Positions 44,434 to 52,446 of a stretch of 64,000 bases of DNA are shown piece by piece (position 1 is the first letter of the stretch; each line of letters opens with the position of its first letter). The notes below the pieces were generated by a model. The model was not told the DNA's origin. It saw nothing but the letters and a program-made list of their open reading frames with translations, and ran no database searches. The DNA is from Nakamurella aerolata (GTDB taxonomy: Bacteria; Actinomycetota; Actinomycetes; Mycobacteriales; Nakamurellaceae): assembly GCF_013002705.1 (NCBI RefSeq), contig NZ_JABEND010000008.1:62001-126000 (forward strand). The letters are read 5' to 3'. The position numbers and the translations under genes are program-made.

Positions 44434-44549
44434 GGTCAGCGCAGGATCGTGCCGCGGCTGTTGCCCGCGCGCACCGACCGACTGGTTGTGCCCCACCGCC
44501 CCGACGCTACGGCAGCGCAACGGCGTGTGCGCAGGTGTCCCCCACCGCT

Positions 44550-44690
44550 GTCACAAGCATGATCACCGCTCTGCACCAGCCGGCGCACGCATCCCCAGCG
44601 CCAGTCACGTACGCGAGCACCGCTCTCCCCGGACGCGTCACGCGCCCCCAACGGCAGTCACGAACGCGCGCACCGCTCTCCGGGCGCCTC
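44550..44690. repeat. Degenerate 54-bp tandem repeat, about 2.6 units
   Basis: Units begin at 44550, 44604 and 44657 with GTCACAAGC, GTCACGTACGC and GTCACGAACGC; each has CACCGCTCT about 14 nt later. The 321-nt gap between the MFS and VIT genes holds this repeat plus an iron-box-like site, and no gene. Confidence 0.7.
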
Positions 44691-44698
44691 GCAGCCCA

Positions 44699-44717
44699 TG
44701 TGGTCAGCCTTACCTGC
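44699..44717 (+). promoter_or_regulatory. Possible second IdeR/DtxR-like box upstream of VIT-family gene
   Basis: TGTGGTCAGCCTTACCTGC keeps the dyad GGTnAGnCTnACC of the iron box (12 of 19 consensus positions) and ends 37 nt before the ATG at 44755. Weaker than the site at 41868. Confidence 0.4.
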
Positions 44718-44754
44718 CTGGACAACGCGCCCGGGTGCGCCGCACTGTGTTGGC

Positions 44755-45477
44755 ATGAGTTCGCTGAGCGGTCCGCTGCTGCACAAGGGCGAGGAGCACG
44801 ACGGCATCGTCTCCGGGCGGCTGAACTGGCTGCGCGCCGCGGTGCTCGGTGCCAACGACGGCGTGGTGAGCGTGGCCGGCATCGTGCTCGGGGTGGCCGG
44901 CGCCAGCAACTCGCGCAGCGCGATCGCGGTGGCCGGGATCGCCGGGTTGGTGGCCGGCGCGCTCAGCATGGCCACCGGCGAGTACGTCTCGGTGAGCACT
45001 CAGCGGGACAGCGAGCGGGCGCTGTTGGCGAAGGAGGCGCGCGAGCTCAGGGAGATGCCGGCAGAAGAGCTGGAGGAGCTCACCGAGCTGTACCAGCAAC
45101 GCGGGCTCGACCGGAAGCTGGCCGAACAGGTGGCCACGCAGCTCACCGCCCGGGATGCGCTCGGCGCACACGCCAAGGTCGAGCTGGGCCTCGACCCCGA
45201 CGAGCTGACCAACCCGTGGCACGCGGCATGGGCGTCGCTGGCGGCATTCACCGTCGGTGCGTTGCTGCCGCTGCTGGCCATCCTGATCCCCGGTCCGGGC
45301 TGGCGCGTCCCGGTGACGGTGGTCGCGGTGCTGCTGACGCTGTGGCTCACCGGTGCGGTGTCGGCGCGGTTGGGCCAGGCGCCGGTGCGGCGGGCGGTGC
45401 TGCGCAACGTGCTCGGTGGCGCGCTGGCGATGGCGGTGACCTACGGCATCGGGCATCTGGTCGGTTTGTCCCTGTAA
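44755..45477 (+). CDS. VIT1/CCC1-family iron/manganese transporter
   Basis: 240 aa from ATG 44755 (an in-frame start 19 codons upstream would overlap the iron-box-like site). Membrane segments at about 30-52, 55-77, 160-178, 186-206 and 216-238. The first segments carry LRAAVLGANDGVVSVAGIVL and AGALSMATGEYVSVSTQRDS, the signature of the family. A helical cytosolic metal-binding insert (about 90-140) is rich in Glu (EMPAEELEELTELYQQ). Probably exports or stores excess Fe(II)/Mn(II). Its neighbours and the candidate iron box suit an iron-homeostasis role. Confidence 0.93.
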   Translation: MSSLSGPLLHKGEEHDGIVSGRLNWLRAAVLGANDGVVSVAGIVLGVAGASNSRSAIAVAGIAGLVAGALSMATGEYVSVSTQRDSERALLAKEARELREMPAEELEELTELYQQRGLDRKLAEQVATQLTARDALGAHAKVELGLDPDELTNPWHAAWASLAAFTVGALLPLLAILIPGPGWRVPVTVVAVLLTLWLTGAVSARLGQAPVRRAVLRNVLGGALAMAVTYGIGHLVGLSL

Positions 45478-45719
45478 CCGAGCGCTGGCACGGGTCCGGT
45501 TAACCCAGCGCCGCCGCCCACCGACCGCGCGAGAGCCGAACCCGCTGCAGCCGAAAACCCGTGCCGGCATTGCTTTTTGCTGCTCCAGCCGAGCGGCAGG
45601 ACGGTACGAAGCCTCGTCCTCCGAAGGGGTGACGGGGGTTGTCAAGCAACTCCGCGTCAGGCGAAAATGGCGTTTCATGTTCGCAATGGTGCGGACCTGT
45701 TGACCCGGAGGTTGCCCCG

Positions 45720-48053
45720 ATGCCCGGATCCCCCCGACGCTTTTCCCCGCCGCCTGGCGGCTCGGCCGGCAGCGGTCTGCCCCGCCGGGTGCGCCCGCGC
45801 TGGCGGGCACCGATCACCATGGCCACCGTCTTCGCCACCGGCGCCGCGGTCGGCCTGCTGGCCGCGCAGGGCGGCGGTGCCACCGGAACCGTGGCCGGCC
45901 CGGCGATGGCGGCGGCGCCCGAGTTGGCCAACGGCAAGGACCCGAATGCCACCGTGCTGTCCGGCGGAGCGCAGTGGTGGATCTGGTCGCCCGGACCGGG
46001 CGAGCTCGGCGCCAACCCGCAGGCGTTCTCCTTCGATCAGGTGGTGAACGGCAAGAGCGTGAAGCGGGTAGGGGTCGGCATCGTCCGCAACGAGGACACC
46101 CCGGACGCGTCCCTGGCGACCAAGTACCTGATCTCGGAGAACAGCGGCCAGATCTTCAACGACTACTCGGGCCTGCCCTCCAACTTCTCGATGGTGGCGC
46201 CCTATCGGCTGCGCAACGGCGATGTGCTGTCGTCGAACTTCGTACCAACCGCCAACGGTGACGGCACCGACGGCTTCGCCATGTTCCGCTCGTCCGACGT
46301 CGGGAAGACCTGGACCGAGTACCGGGCAAAGATCGTCGAAGACAAGTGGCAGTTCGGCTGGTACCGCATCCACCGCGACATGCTCGAACTGGACGACGGC
46401 ACGCTGCTGCTCGGGGCCTACGGCAACGGCACCGTCAACGGCGTCCGGAAGGGCTACTCGCTGATCCTGCAGTCCACCGACGGCGGCAAAACCTGGACCC
46501 AGCGCTCCGCGGTGAACGGCGGAACCTCCTACTCCACCAACGAACTCGGCTTCGGCCGCACCTCCGACGGCAAGCTGGTGGCGCTGATGCGCGGTGACGA
46601 GCCGGCCCCGCGTCCGCCCGCCATGCCGCTCACCCAGGCCTTCTCCGACGACGACGGCAAGACCTGGCGCGACGTCAAGCCGTACGTGCCGCCCGCCGGG
46701 TTCCCGAACAACGGCATCATGCCCAAGCCGATGCTGATGCCCAACGGCCAGCTGCTGCTCACCTACGGACGTCCGGACAACAACGTGGTGGTCTCCCGCG
46801 ACGGCACCGGCCGCACCTGGGACGAGGGCAACATGCTGTATTCGCGGTATCCGGGCGAAGATCCGCTGCGGCGCTGGATGGGGTCGAGCGGCAACATGGA
46901 CATCGTCCAGCGCACCAACTCGACCGCGCTCGCGTTCGGCGACCGCTGCCACAACGTCTGGATGTGCCGGGAGTACAGCCACGACAACGCGGTGTGGGCC
47001 AAGGTGGTTGACGCCAAAGGCCCCAACATCGGCAAGATCGACCTGATCACCAAGGCCAACGAAGGCGTGGTGAAGGTGTCGGGCAGTGTCGCCGCTGCCG
47101 ACGCCCGGTTCCCCGAGCAGCGGCTGCAGGGCGCGATCGACGGCTCCGGCGAGTACCGCGCCGCCGCCAGATTCTCCGATCGCGCCGCCGCCGCCCGCGG
47201 GTTGACGGTGGAGTTGGACAAGGCGTACCCGATCAACCGGTTCGGTCTGATGATGGGCAAGGGCGAACCCGGCGCCGCAAAGGTTCAATTCTCGATGGAC
47301 GGGAAGACGTGGGGCCGGCCCGTCCGCACCGGGATGCGCACCGATTACGCCATGCGCTACAACGACTTTGCCCCGCAGCAGGCGAAGTTCGTCCGGATCA
47401 CCGGAGACGGCACCACCCCACTCACCGCTGTCACCGAGCTGGAGCTGTACGCGGCGGGCACCTACACCTTCGAGAACGACGCCGTCGGCAGCATCCCACG
47501 CGGGCTCAAGGACACCCGCTACGCACTGACCGCCGACGTCGGCAACGTGCCGTACTACCAGCACTCCAAGACCCGGCTGGCGCTGCAGGACAACGACCAG
47601 ACCGCACGCGCGCAGGCCACCATCCCCAACCCGACACCTGGTGCCACCCAACAGATCTCGTTCGGCTACGAGGGCTGGGGCTACGGCTCCGGCGCCATCT
47701 GGGAGATTCTCGGCAAGGACGCCTCCGGTAAGGAAGTGGTGGCCGACCGGCTGCTCTTCGCGCCGGTCTACAACCCGAACCGGCACGTGGTGAAGCAGTG
47801 GGACGGCGCGGCCTGGCAGGTGATCGGCGAGGCCGGCCCGTTCGTACCCAACAAGGGCTGGATGACGATCACCCTGAACTCCACCGGGCAGGGCACCACC
47901 ATCACCAAGGACGGCACCACCATGGGCACCTCGAGCAAGCGGTTGGCGCAGGTCACGCAGTTCACCGGGCTGCGGGTGTTCACCGGGGAGAAACCCGAGG
48001 ACGTCGGCAACATGGAGCACTCCTACGACGACATCACCTTCGGCGCGTCCTGA
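45720..48053 (+). CDS. Secreted BNR-repeat (sialidase-like) protein with F5/8-type C domain
   Basis: 777 aa; ATG 45720 with GGAGG 8 nt upstream. A signal peptide (ITMATVFATGAAVGLLAAQG region, likely cleavage near residue 64) leads to a six-bladed propeller with four Asp-box repeats: SSDVGKTWTE, STDGGKTWTQ, SDDDGKTWRD and SRDGTGRTWDE. A discoidin/F5/8 C domain (about 455-580, with VQFSMDGKTWGRPVRTGM) and a C-terminal beta-sandwich (about 582-777) follow, both likely carbohydrate binding. I do not see the FRIP arginine motif of GH33 sialidases (the closest is YRLRNG), so another glycosidase or a lectin is possible. A strong terminator follows. Confidence 0.85.
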   Translation: MPGSPRRFSPPPGGSAGSGLPRRVRPRWRAPITMATVFATGAAVGLLAAQGGGATGTVAGPAMAAAPELANGKDPNATVLSGGAQWWIWSPGPGELGANPQAFSFDQVVNGKSVKRVGVGIVRNEDTPDASLATKYLISENSGQIFNDYSGLPSNFSMVAPYRLRNGDVLSSNFVPTANGDGTDGFAMFRSSDVGKTWTEYRAKIVEDKWQFGWYRIHRDMLELDDGTLLLGAYGNGTVNGVRKGYSLILQSTDGGKTWTQRSAVNGGTSYSTNELGFGRTSDGKLVALMRGDEPAPRPPAMPLTQAFSDDDGKTWRDVKPYVPPAGFPNNGIMPKPMLMPNGQLLLTYGRPDNNVVVSRDGTGRTWDEGNMLYSRYPGEDPLRRWMGSSGNMDIVQRTNSTALAFGDRCHNVWMCREYSHDNAVWAKVVDAKGPNIGKIDLITKANEGVVKVSGSVAAADARFPEQRLQGAIDGSGEYRAAARFSDRAAAARGLTVELDKAYPINRFGLMMGKGEPGAAKVQFSMDGKTWGRPVRTGMRTDYAMRYNDFAPQQAKFVRITGDGTTPLTAVTELELYAAGTYTFENDAVGSIPRGLKDTRYALTADVGNVPYYQHSKTRLALQDNDQTARAQATIPNPTPGATQQISFGYEGWGYGSGAIWEILGKDASGKEVVADRLLFAPVYNPNRHVVKQWDGAAWQVIGEAGPFVPNKGWMTITLNSTGQGTTITKDGTTMGTSSKRLAQVTQFTGLRVFTGEKPEDVGNMEHSYDDITFGAS

Positions 48054-48118
48054 GCCTTGGCACCGAGCTCGCTGGGCCGGCTGAGCTGGCCAAAGGTGCC
48101 CCAGCCGCTACCCGATGC

Positions 48119-48153
48119 AACGGCCGCCTGCCCTACCCGGGCAGGCGGCCGTT
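48119..48153 (+). terminator. Terminator hairpin after the BNR-repeat gene
   Basis: Perfect 15-bp stem AACGGCCGCCTGCCC (48119-48133) / GGGCAGGCGGCCGTT (48139-48153), 5-nt loop, ending in TTCG. Confidence 0.8.
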
Positions 48154-48188
48154 CGCATTCGGCGCACCGGAGTTGGCAGACTCGACCC

Positions 48189-48821
48189 ATGACGACGAGT
48201 GGCCGGGTGGTGCGCCCCGGCACCCTGCTGGTGGCCACCGGTGGGCTGCTGGATCCGACGTTCCGGCGCACCGTCGTGCTGATGCTGGCGCACGGCGAGG
48301 ACGGCAGCCTCGGCGTCATCCTGAACCGGCGCAGCGAGACCGCCGTCCAGCAGGTGCTGCCGGGCTGGCAGCGGGTGGTGAGCCGACCGCGGGCGATGTA
48401 CTTCGGCGGCCCGGTGGAGCCGGGGTCGGCGCTGTGCGTCGGGGTGCGCAGAGCCGGCACCAGCCTCGGCGACCCCGACGATCCGGTCGCCAGGGTGGCC
48501 GGCGAGGTGGACGCGCTGCTCGACCCGGTCGCCCCGCCGCTGGCCAGGGTGTCCGGCGAGCTGGTGCTCGTCGATTTGGACGCCGACCCGATCGAGGTGA
48601 TGCCGCAGCTGCGCGGGCTGCGGATCTTCGCAGGGCACGCCGGCTGGGAGCCGGGCCAGCTCGAGCTGGAACTGGCCGAGAACTCTTGGCACATTGTCGA
48701 TTCCACCGGCGACGACGTGCTCTCCTCCGGCTCGGACGATCTGTACTTTTCGGTGCTGCGGCGCCAGCGCATGCCGCTGGCCCTTGCCGCCTACACCCCG
48801 CTGGACCCCACGCTCAACTGA
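48189..48821 (+). CDS. YqgE/AlgH-family protein (UPF0301)
   Basis: 210 aa from ATG 48189; the 44-codon longer frame crosses the preceding terminator. Family motifs: VRPGTLLVATGGLLDPTFRR, VVLMLAHGEDGSLGVILNRR, AMYFGGPVEP, LRIFAGHAGWEPGQLELEL and the C-terminal DDLYFSVLRRQRMPLALAAY. Cytosolic; biochemical role unknown (named for an algal-alginate regulator in Pseudomonas). CAGACT lies 6 nt before the ATG, so it may be leaderless. Confidence 0.93.
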   Translation: MTTSGRVVRPGTLLVATGGLLDPTFRRTVVLMLAHGEDGSLGVILNRRSETAVQQVLPGWQRVVSRPRAMYFGGPVEPGSALCVGVRRAGTSLGDPDDPVARVAGEVDALLDPVAPPLARVSGELVLVDLDADPIEVMPQLRGLRIFAGHAGWEPGQLELELAENSWHIVDSTGDDVLSSGSDDLYFSVLRRQRMPLALAAYTPLDPTLN

Positions 48822-48908
48822 GCGGGCGCCGGCGCGGCGGCACGCGACATCAGCGTCCGCGGCCGCTGCTGGCCGGAACTGTGCAAGCCGGTCGGACGTT
48901 GACCCGCC

Positions 48909-49742
48909 GTGGAATTCTTGACGAGTCCAGAACTCTGGGTCGCCTTCCTGACACTGTTCGCGCTCGAGCTGGTGCTCGGCATCGACAACGTCGTGTTCAT
49001 CTCGATTCTCACCGGCCGGCTGCCGGAAGAGGATCGCCCCAAGGCCAGGATCATCGGCCTGAGCCTTGCGATGATCATGCGGATCGCGCTGCTGTTCGCG
49101 GCGTCATGGATCGTCGGCCTGACCGACCCGATCTTCTCCATCGGCAGCGCCGAGGCGCTGGAGATATCCGGCCGCGACCTGATTCTGATCATCGGCGGCC
49201 TGTTCCTGGTGTACAAGGCCGTCACCGAGATCCACGAGAAGATCGAGGGTGCCGGGCTGCCGAACGAGGGGCACACCCCCGACTCCAAGTCGACCACCTT
49301 CGGCAAGATCATCGTCCAGATCATCCTGATCGACGCCGTGTTCAGCCTGGACAGCGTGATCACCGCGGTCGGCATGGTCGACGAGCTGGGCATCATGATC
49401 GCCGCCGTCGTGCTGTCCATCGGTCTGATGATGATCCTGGCCAACCGGATCGCCAGCTTCGTCGACGCGCACCCCACCGTGAAGATGCTGGCGCTGAGCT
49501 TCCTGGTGCTGATCGGTGCCACCCTGATCGGCGAGGGCTTCAACGTCCACGTCTCCAAGGCGATGATCTACGGTCCCATCGCCTTTGCCATCGGCGTCGA
49601 GGTGCTGAACCTGCGCTACCAGGCCAGGGTCGCCCGCAAGGCGAAGCGAGCGGCAGTGGGGGCGCGGTCCGACCAGCCAAGCTCTGAGCCGGCGGCTGCC
49701 GATCAGCGGGCGTCCGACCAGCGGGCGTCCGGCCAGTCCTGA
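48909..49742 (+). CDS. TerC-family integral membrane protein
   Basis: 277 aa, GTG start. Seven membrane segments with the two signature acidic motifs: ELVLGIDNVVFISILTGRLP near the N-terminus and ILIDAVFSLDSVITAVGMVD in the middle, both with the conserved Asp residues thought to bind divalent metal. A cytosolic loop (EIHEKIEGAGLPNEGHTPDS) lies between. The C-terminal tail has short QRAS repeats. TerC homologues export Mn(II) or aid metalation of secreted proteins. No yybP-ykoY-type riboswitch was recognised in the 87-nt leader. Confidence 0.93.
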   Translation: MEFLTSPELWVAFLTLFALELVLGIDNVVFISILTGRLPEEDRPKARIIGLSLAMIMRIALLFAASWIVGLTDPIFSIGSAEALEISGRDLILIIGGLFLVYKAVTEIHEKIEGAGLPNEGHTPDSKSTTFGKIIVQIILIDAVFSLDSVITAVGMVDELGIMIAAVVLSIGLMMILANRIASFVDAHPTVKMLALSFLVLIGATLIGEGFNVHVSKAMIYGPIAFAIGVEVLNLRYQARVARKAKRAAVGARSDQPSSEPAAADQRASDQRASGQS

Positions 49743-49948
49743 GGCCACCAGCGGCGGTCCAGCCGTGCGCCGCTACAGCCGTGCGCCGGTACAGCCGTGT
49801 GCCGGACCGCCCTGGACAAACCTGGATACGACACCGGCCGCCGGAGCGGAACCTGGCGCAAGCGTGCGCGTCTACTAGAGCGAACTGATCATGCACGCGC
49901 TCGCCGGCGTGAGAAATCGATGCTCAGGCGAGGTTTCGGGAGGACACC

Positions 49949-51208
49949 ATGCTCACCAGCCATCGCGCCGACGGCGCGGCCACCGCGGGCCGGCGGTCGC
50001 ACCGCACGCTGTCGCGGACGCTCGGCACCGTCGCACTGGCGGTCGTCATCGGCGTCGGCACGGCCGCCTGCCAGGGCACGACGTCCGGGAGCGCCGCCCC
50101 GAACAACGGCACCGGCCTGGTGTCCGACCCGATGGGGCTCGGCGGCAAGGCAAACACCCAGCAGACGGGCGAGGGCAAGACCGCCGGTGGCGCCGACGCC
50201 AAGCCCACCGCCGGAGCCGGTGCCGGCAATGCGTCCGGTGCCGCCGAGCAGTCGCCGGCAGCGCAGACCGACGCGGCCACCCCGGCCGAGCCGGGCACCG
50301 CTCCCGCGGACAGCAAGGGCGCCGAGCCGACGCCCGCCGCCAGCAGCACGAACGCCGGCCGGCCGACCGATGCGGCCGAATCACCAGCGGCGCAGCCGAC
50401 CGAGGTGGTGCGGTCCACCCACACCGTGCGCAGCACCGTCACGGCGACCAGCGCGACCAGCGCCAAGGCCGAAGCCGGGGCCGCCGGCGGCGCAGCCCAG
50501 CCGACCCCGGCTCAGGGTGGCGCGGCCCAGCCCACCCCCGCACAGGGCGGCCCGGCCCAGCCCACCCCCGCGGAAGGCCCCTCGGCCCAGCCCGCCCCCG
50601 CGCAAGGCGGCGCCGCCCAGCCGGTGAACGACACCACCATGCAGCCCTTCATCGGGACCGGCGAGGGCGGCGATCTGTCGGTCGCGGTGTCGCCGCTTGG
50701 CGTCGTGGTGATCACCGACCAGCAGGGCGGCGTCAGCGTCCTGCAGGCAAAATCGATCCGCGGCAACACTTTTGAGACAAAGGCGACCTACTCAACCAGG
50801 GGGCTCGCTGTCGGTCAGCCCAGCACCTTCACGTTCGATGAGGGTGCCGGCAGGCTGAGCACCAGCCGGGGGACCAGCTTCAACTTCTACCAGGGGCCGC
50901 CATCGGTGGGGTTTGACGCCATGGTGCGGACCTGGAGCGGGCACGGCCGCGGCCTTGAGATCGCCAAGAACGGCCAGGTGAAGCTCTCGCAGCGCGGCGA
51001 AACCCCTGACGCAGCACCGCAAACCGCTGAGGGCTTCCTGGTGAGCCCGGACGACGGCGCCAGCCAGGCGGTGCTGATCTACCTGTCCCGCACCGAGGCC
51101 TACAAGGTCGGCCAGAAATATCCGATCTCGATCAGCAACGGCGTTGTCGACCTGGACGGCAGCAAGTTCTGCGGCGACAGCAACCCCGATTACGTCTGCG
51201 GCGCATAG
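49949..51208 (+). CDS. Putative lipoprotein with repeat linker, unknown function
   Basis: 419 aa; ATG 49949 with GGGAGGA. A lipoprotein signal (TLGTVALAVVIGVGTAAC, Cys41) precedes a low-complexity spacer to about residue 230 that includes four to five copies of AQPTPAQGGA encoded by a 30-bp tandem repeat (about 50497-50625). The globular part (about 233-419) is beta-rich: GDLSVAVSPLGVVVITDQQG, FNFYQGPPSVGFDAMVRTWS, and a C-terminal pair of Cys (SKFCGDSNPDYVCGA). Not recognised; the layout suggests a surface protein whose domain is pushed through the wall by the spacer. Confidence 0.8.
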   Translation: MLTSHRADGAATAGRRSHRTLSRTLGTVALAVVIGVGTAACQGTTSGSAAPNNGTGLVSDPMGLGGKANTQQTGEGKTAGGADAKPTAGAGAGNASGAAEQSPAAQTDAATPAEPGTAPADSKGAEPTPAASSTNAGRPTDAAESPAAQPTEVVRSTHTVRSTVTATSATSAKAEAGAAGGAAQPTPAQGGAAQPTPAQGGPAQPTPAEGPSAQPAPAQGGAAQPVNDTTMQPFIGTGEGGDLSVAVSPLGVVVITDQQGGVSVLQAKSIRGNTFETKATYSTRGLAVGQPSTFTFDEGAGRLSTSRGTSFNFYQGPPSVGFDAMVRTWSGHGRGLEIAKNGQVKLSQRGETPDAAPQTAEGFLVSPDDGASQAVLIYLSRTEAYKVGQKYPISISNGVVDLDGSKFCGDSNPDYVCGA

Positions 51209-51295
51209 CTTTCGCGGCGTTCGTGCAGTTGGTGCCAGCCGTGCGCATGGGGGTGCGCACGGCGATGGGCACCGAGACTGCGCCGCGAAAAGGCT

Positions 51296-51334
51296 GCGGG
51301 TGACGACCTGACTGGGGGCCAGGTCGTCACCCGC
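51296..51334. terminator. Bidirectional terminator hairpin
   Basis: Perfect 15-bp stem GCGGGTGACGACCTG (51296-51310) / CAGGTCGTCACCCGC (51320-51334), 9-nt loop, followed by TCTTGCTCTTGC. Between convergent genes. Confidence 0.8.
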
Positions 51335-51369
51335 TCTTGCTCTTGCGCTACCAGCGATCCGGGTACCGC

Positions 51370-51469
51370 GGATTCAGGTACTACTGATTCAGGTACTACG
51401 GATCCAGGTACTACGGATCCAGGTACTTCAGATCCGCGAACTCACTGATCCGCGAGTTTACTGATCCGC
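51370..51469. repeat. 15-16-bp tandem repeat ending inside the next gene
   Basis: Units GGATTCAGGTACTAC (51370-51384), TGATTCAGGTACTAC, GGATCCAGGTACTAC, GGATCCAGGTACTTC (to 51429), then two 16-bp variants and a partial. The last units overlap the stop and final codons of the minus-strand gene that ends at 51458. Confidence 0.88.
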
Positions 51470-52279
51470 CGGCCACGCACCGTCGGGTGCGTCCTCGAAG
51501 AACAAGCCGATCTGTTCGGGTCCGGGGGCGAAGTGCTGGGCAGCCATCAGCATCAGCATCACGGCGCCCATCATGTCCGCCTCGTTGGCCGGTGCCGACT
51601 TGATCGCGCTCTCCTCGTCGGCCTCGGCGTCGGCCCAGGCGTCGTTGTCGATCGGCGGGAACGACTCGACCACGCTGAGCCAGGTGCCGTCCTCGTCCTG
51701 CAGCACGGAGGCTCGCACACACGGCGGCTCCAGTTCCATCAGCCCGGGACGGGCGAAGATCACCGACTCGCCGCGGCGCGCGGCCTGCACCAGCAGCTGC
51801 CGCAGTCGCTCCCTGAACTCGGGCATCGGCACCGGCAGCGAGGACTCGTCGAACATGGCGACGGGCCACTCGTCGTCGTCGATTCCCTTGAGCACCATGC
51901 GCTTTTCGTCCACCACCACACACTCGGCGGTGGTGCCCTCGCCGGCCTCGCGGCGGGGCAGGGTGCCGGCCGCGACCCGCGCGGACAGCTCCGGCGGCAC
52001 GATCCAGATGACGCCGGTGCCCGCCGCGTCGTAGCTGGTCAGTCGGTTGCCGTAGGGCACGGCGACGGTGGTCAGCACCAGCGCTTCGCCGGTGGGTTCA
52101 ACCGTCGCGGCCGGGTCCGGTGATCCCGAGGTCTCGTTCTGCCCGGTTGGCCCGGTGGGCTCCGTGGGCTCAGTGGGCTCGGCCGGTTGGCCGGCCGCCG
52201 GGTCGGCGGAGGTCTCGGCGTCGCTGCTCGGGTCCGGCTGGCGCGGCTGCTTGTCGGGGCCGGTGGCTGGCTGTGTCAC
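51458..52279 (-). CDS. Uncharacterised protein with acidic low-complexity head
   Basis: 273 aa from GTG 52279; this start is supported by TAGTTT ending 7 nt upstream, whereas a 49-codon longer frame is not protein-like. Residues 1-60 are Pro/Glu/Thr-rich (EPTEPTEPTGPTGQN). The folded part contains VLTTVAVPYGNRLTSYDAAG, GVIWIVPPELSARVAAGTLP, EFRERLRQLLVQAARRGESV and ASVLQDEDGTWLSVVESFPP. No signal or membrane segment. Not recognised; an SseB-like or chaperone-type role would be speculation. Its 3' end lies in a tandem repeat, so C-terminal length may vary. Confidence 0.72.
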   Translation of the reverse strand: MTQPATGPDKQPRQPDPSSDAETSADPAAGQPAEPTEPTEPTGPTGQNETSGSPDPAATVEPTGEALVLTTVAVPYGNRLTSYDAAGTGVIWIVPPELSARVAAGTLPRREAGEGTTAECVVVDEKRMVLKGIDDDEWPVAMFDESSLPVPMPEFRERLRQLLVQAARRGESVIFARPGLMELEPPCVRASVLQDEDGTWLSVVESFPPIDNDAWADAEADEESAIKSAPANEADMMGAVMLMLMAAQHFAPGPEQIGLFFEDAPDGAWPADQ

Positions 52280-52286
52280 GGCGTCA

Positions 52287-52314
52287 AAACTACCGGTCGT
52301 TGCGATCGCGGCAA
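52287..52314 (-). promoter_or_regulatory. Promoter of the 51458-52279 gene, leaderless arrangement
   Basis: Minus strand: TTGCCG (52314-52309), 16-nt spacer, TAGTTT (52292-52287), ending 7 nt before GTG 52279. Confidence 0.45.
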
Positions 52315-52446
52315 GGTCGGGCCAGGCTGGTCGGACCGGGCTAGAGTGCCTGCACTGGCTGATGTCACGGCAACCGGCCAAGACACTGTGCCTGCCAGGC
52401 CGCGTCGGGGAGCACCGCCCGAGCACGTAGCACTCCGGAGGTTGCG

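Noticed and set aside
44433-44520. Upstream extension of the MFS gene to 44520
   Set aside because: The 29 extra residues have no membrane or family character and run into the repeat region; ATG 44433 gives the usual polar head.
44550-44690. Possible CRISPR or coding repeat in the MFS-VIT gap
   Set aside because: About 2.6 degenerate 54-bp units with no unique spacers, and no protein-like frame.
48840-48908. yybP-ykoY manganese riboswitch before the terC gene
   Set aside because: The leader is too short and lacks the conserved paired loops.
51370-51469. Possible CRISPR array
   Set aside because: Units follow each other directly without spacers, are only 15-16 bp, and no cas gene is present.
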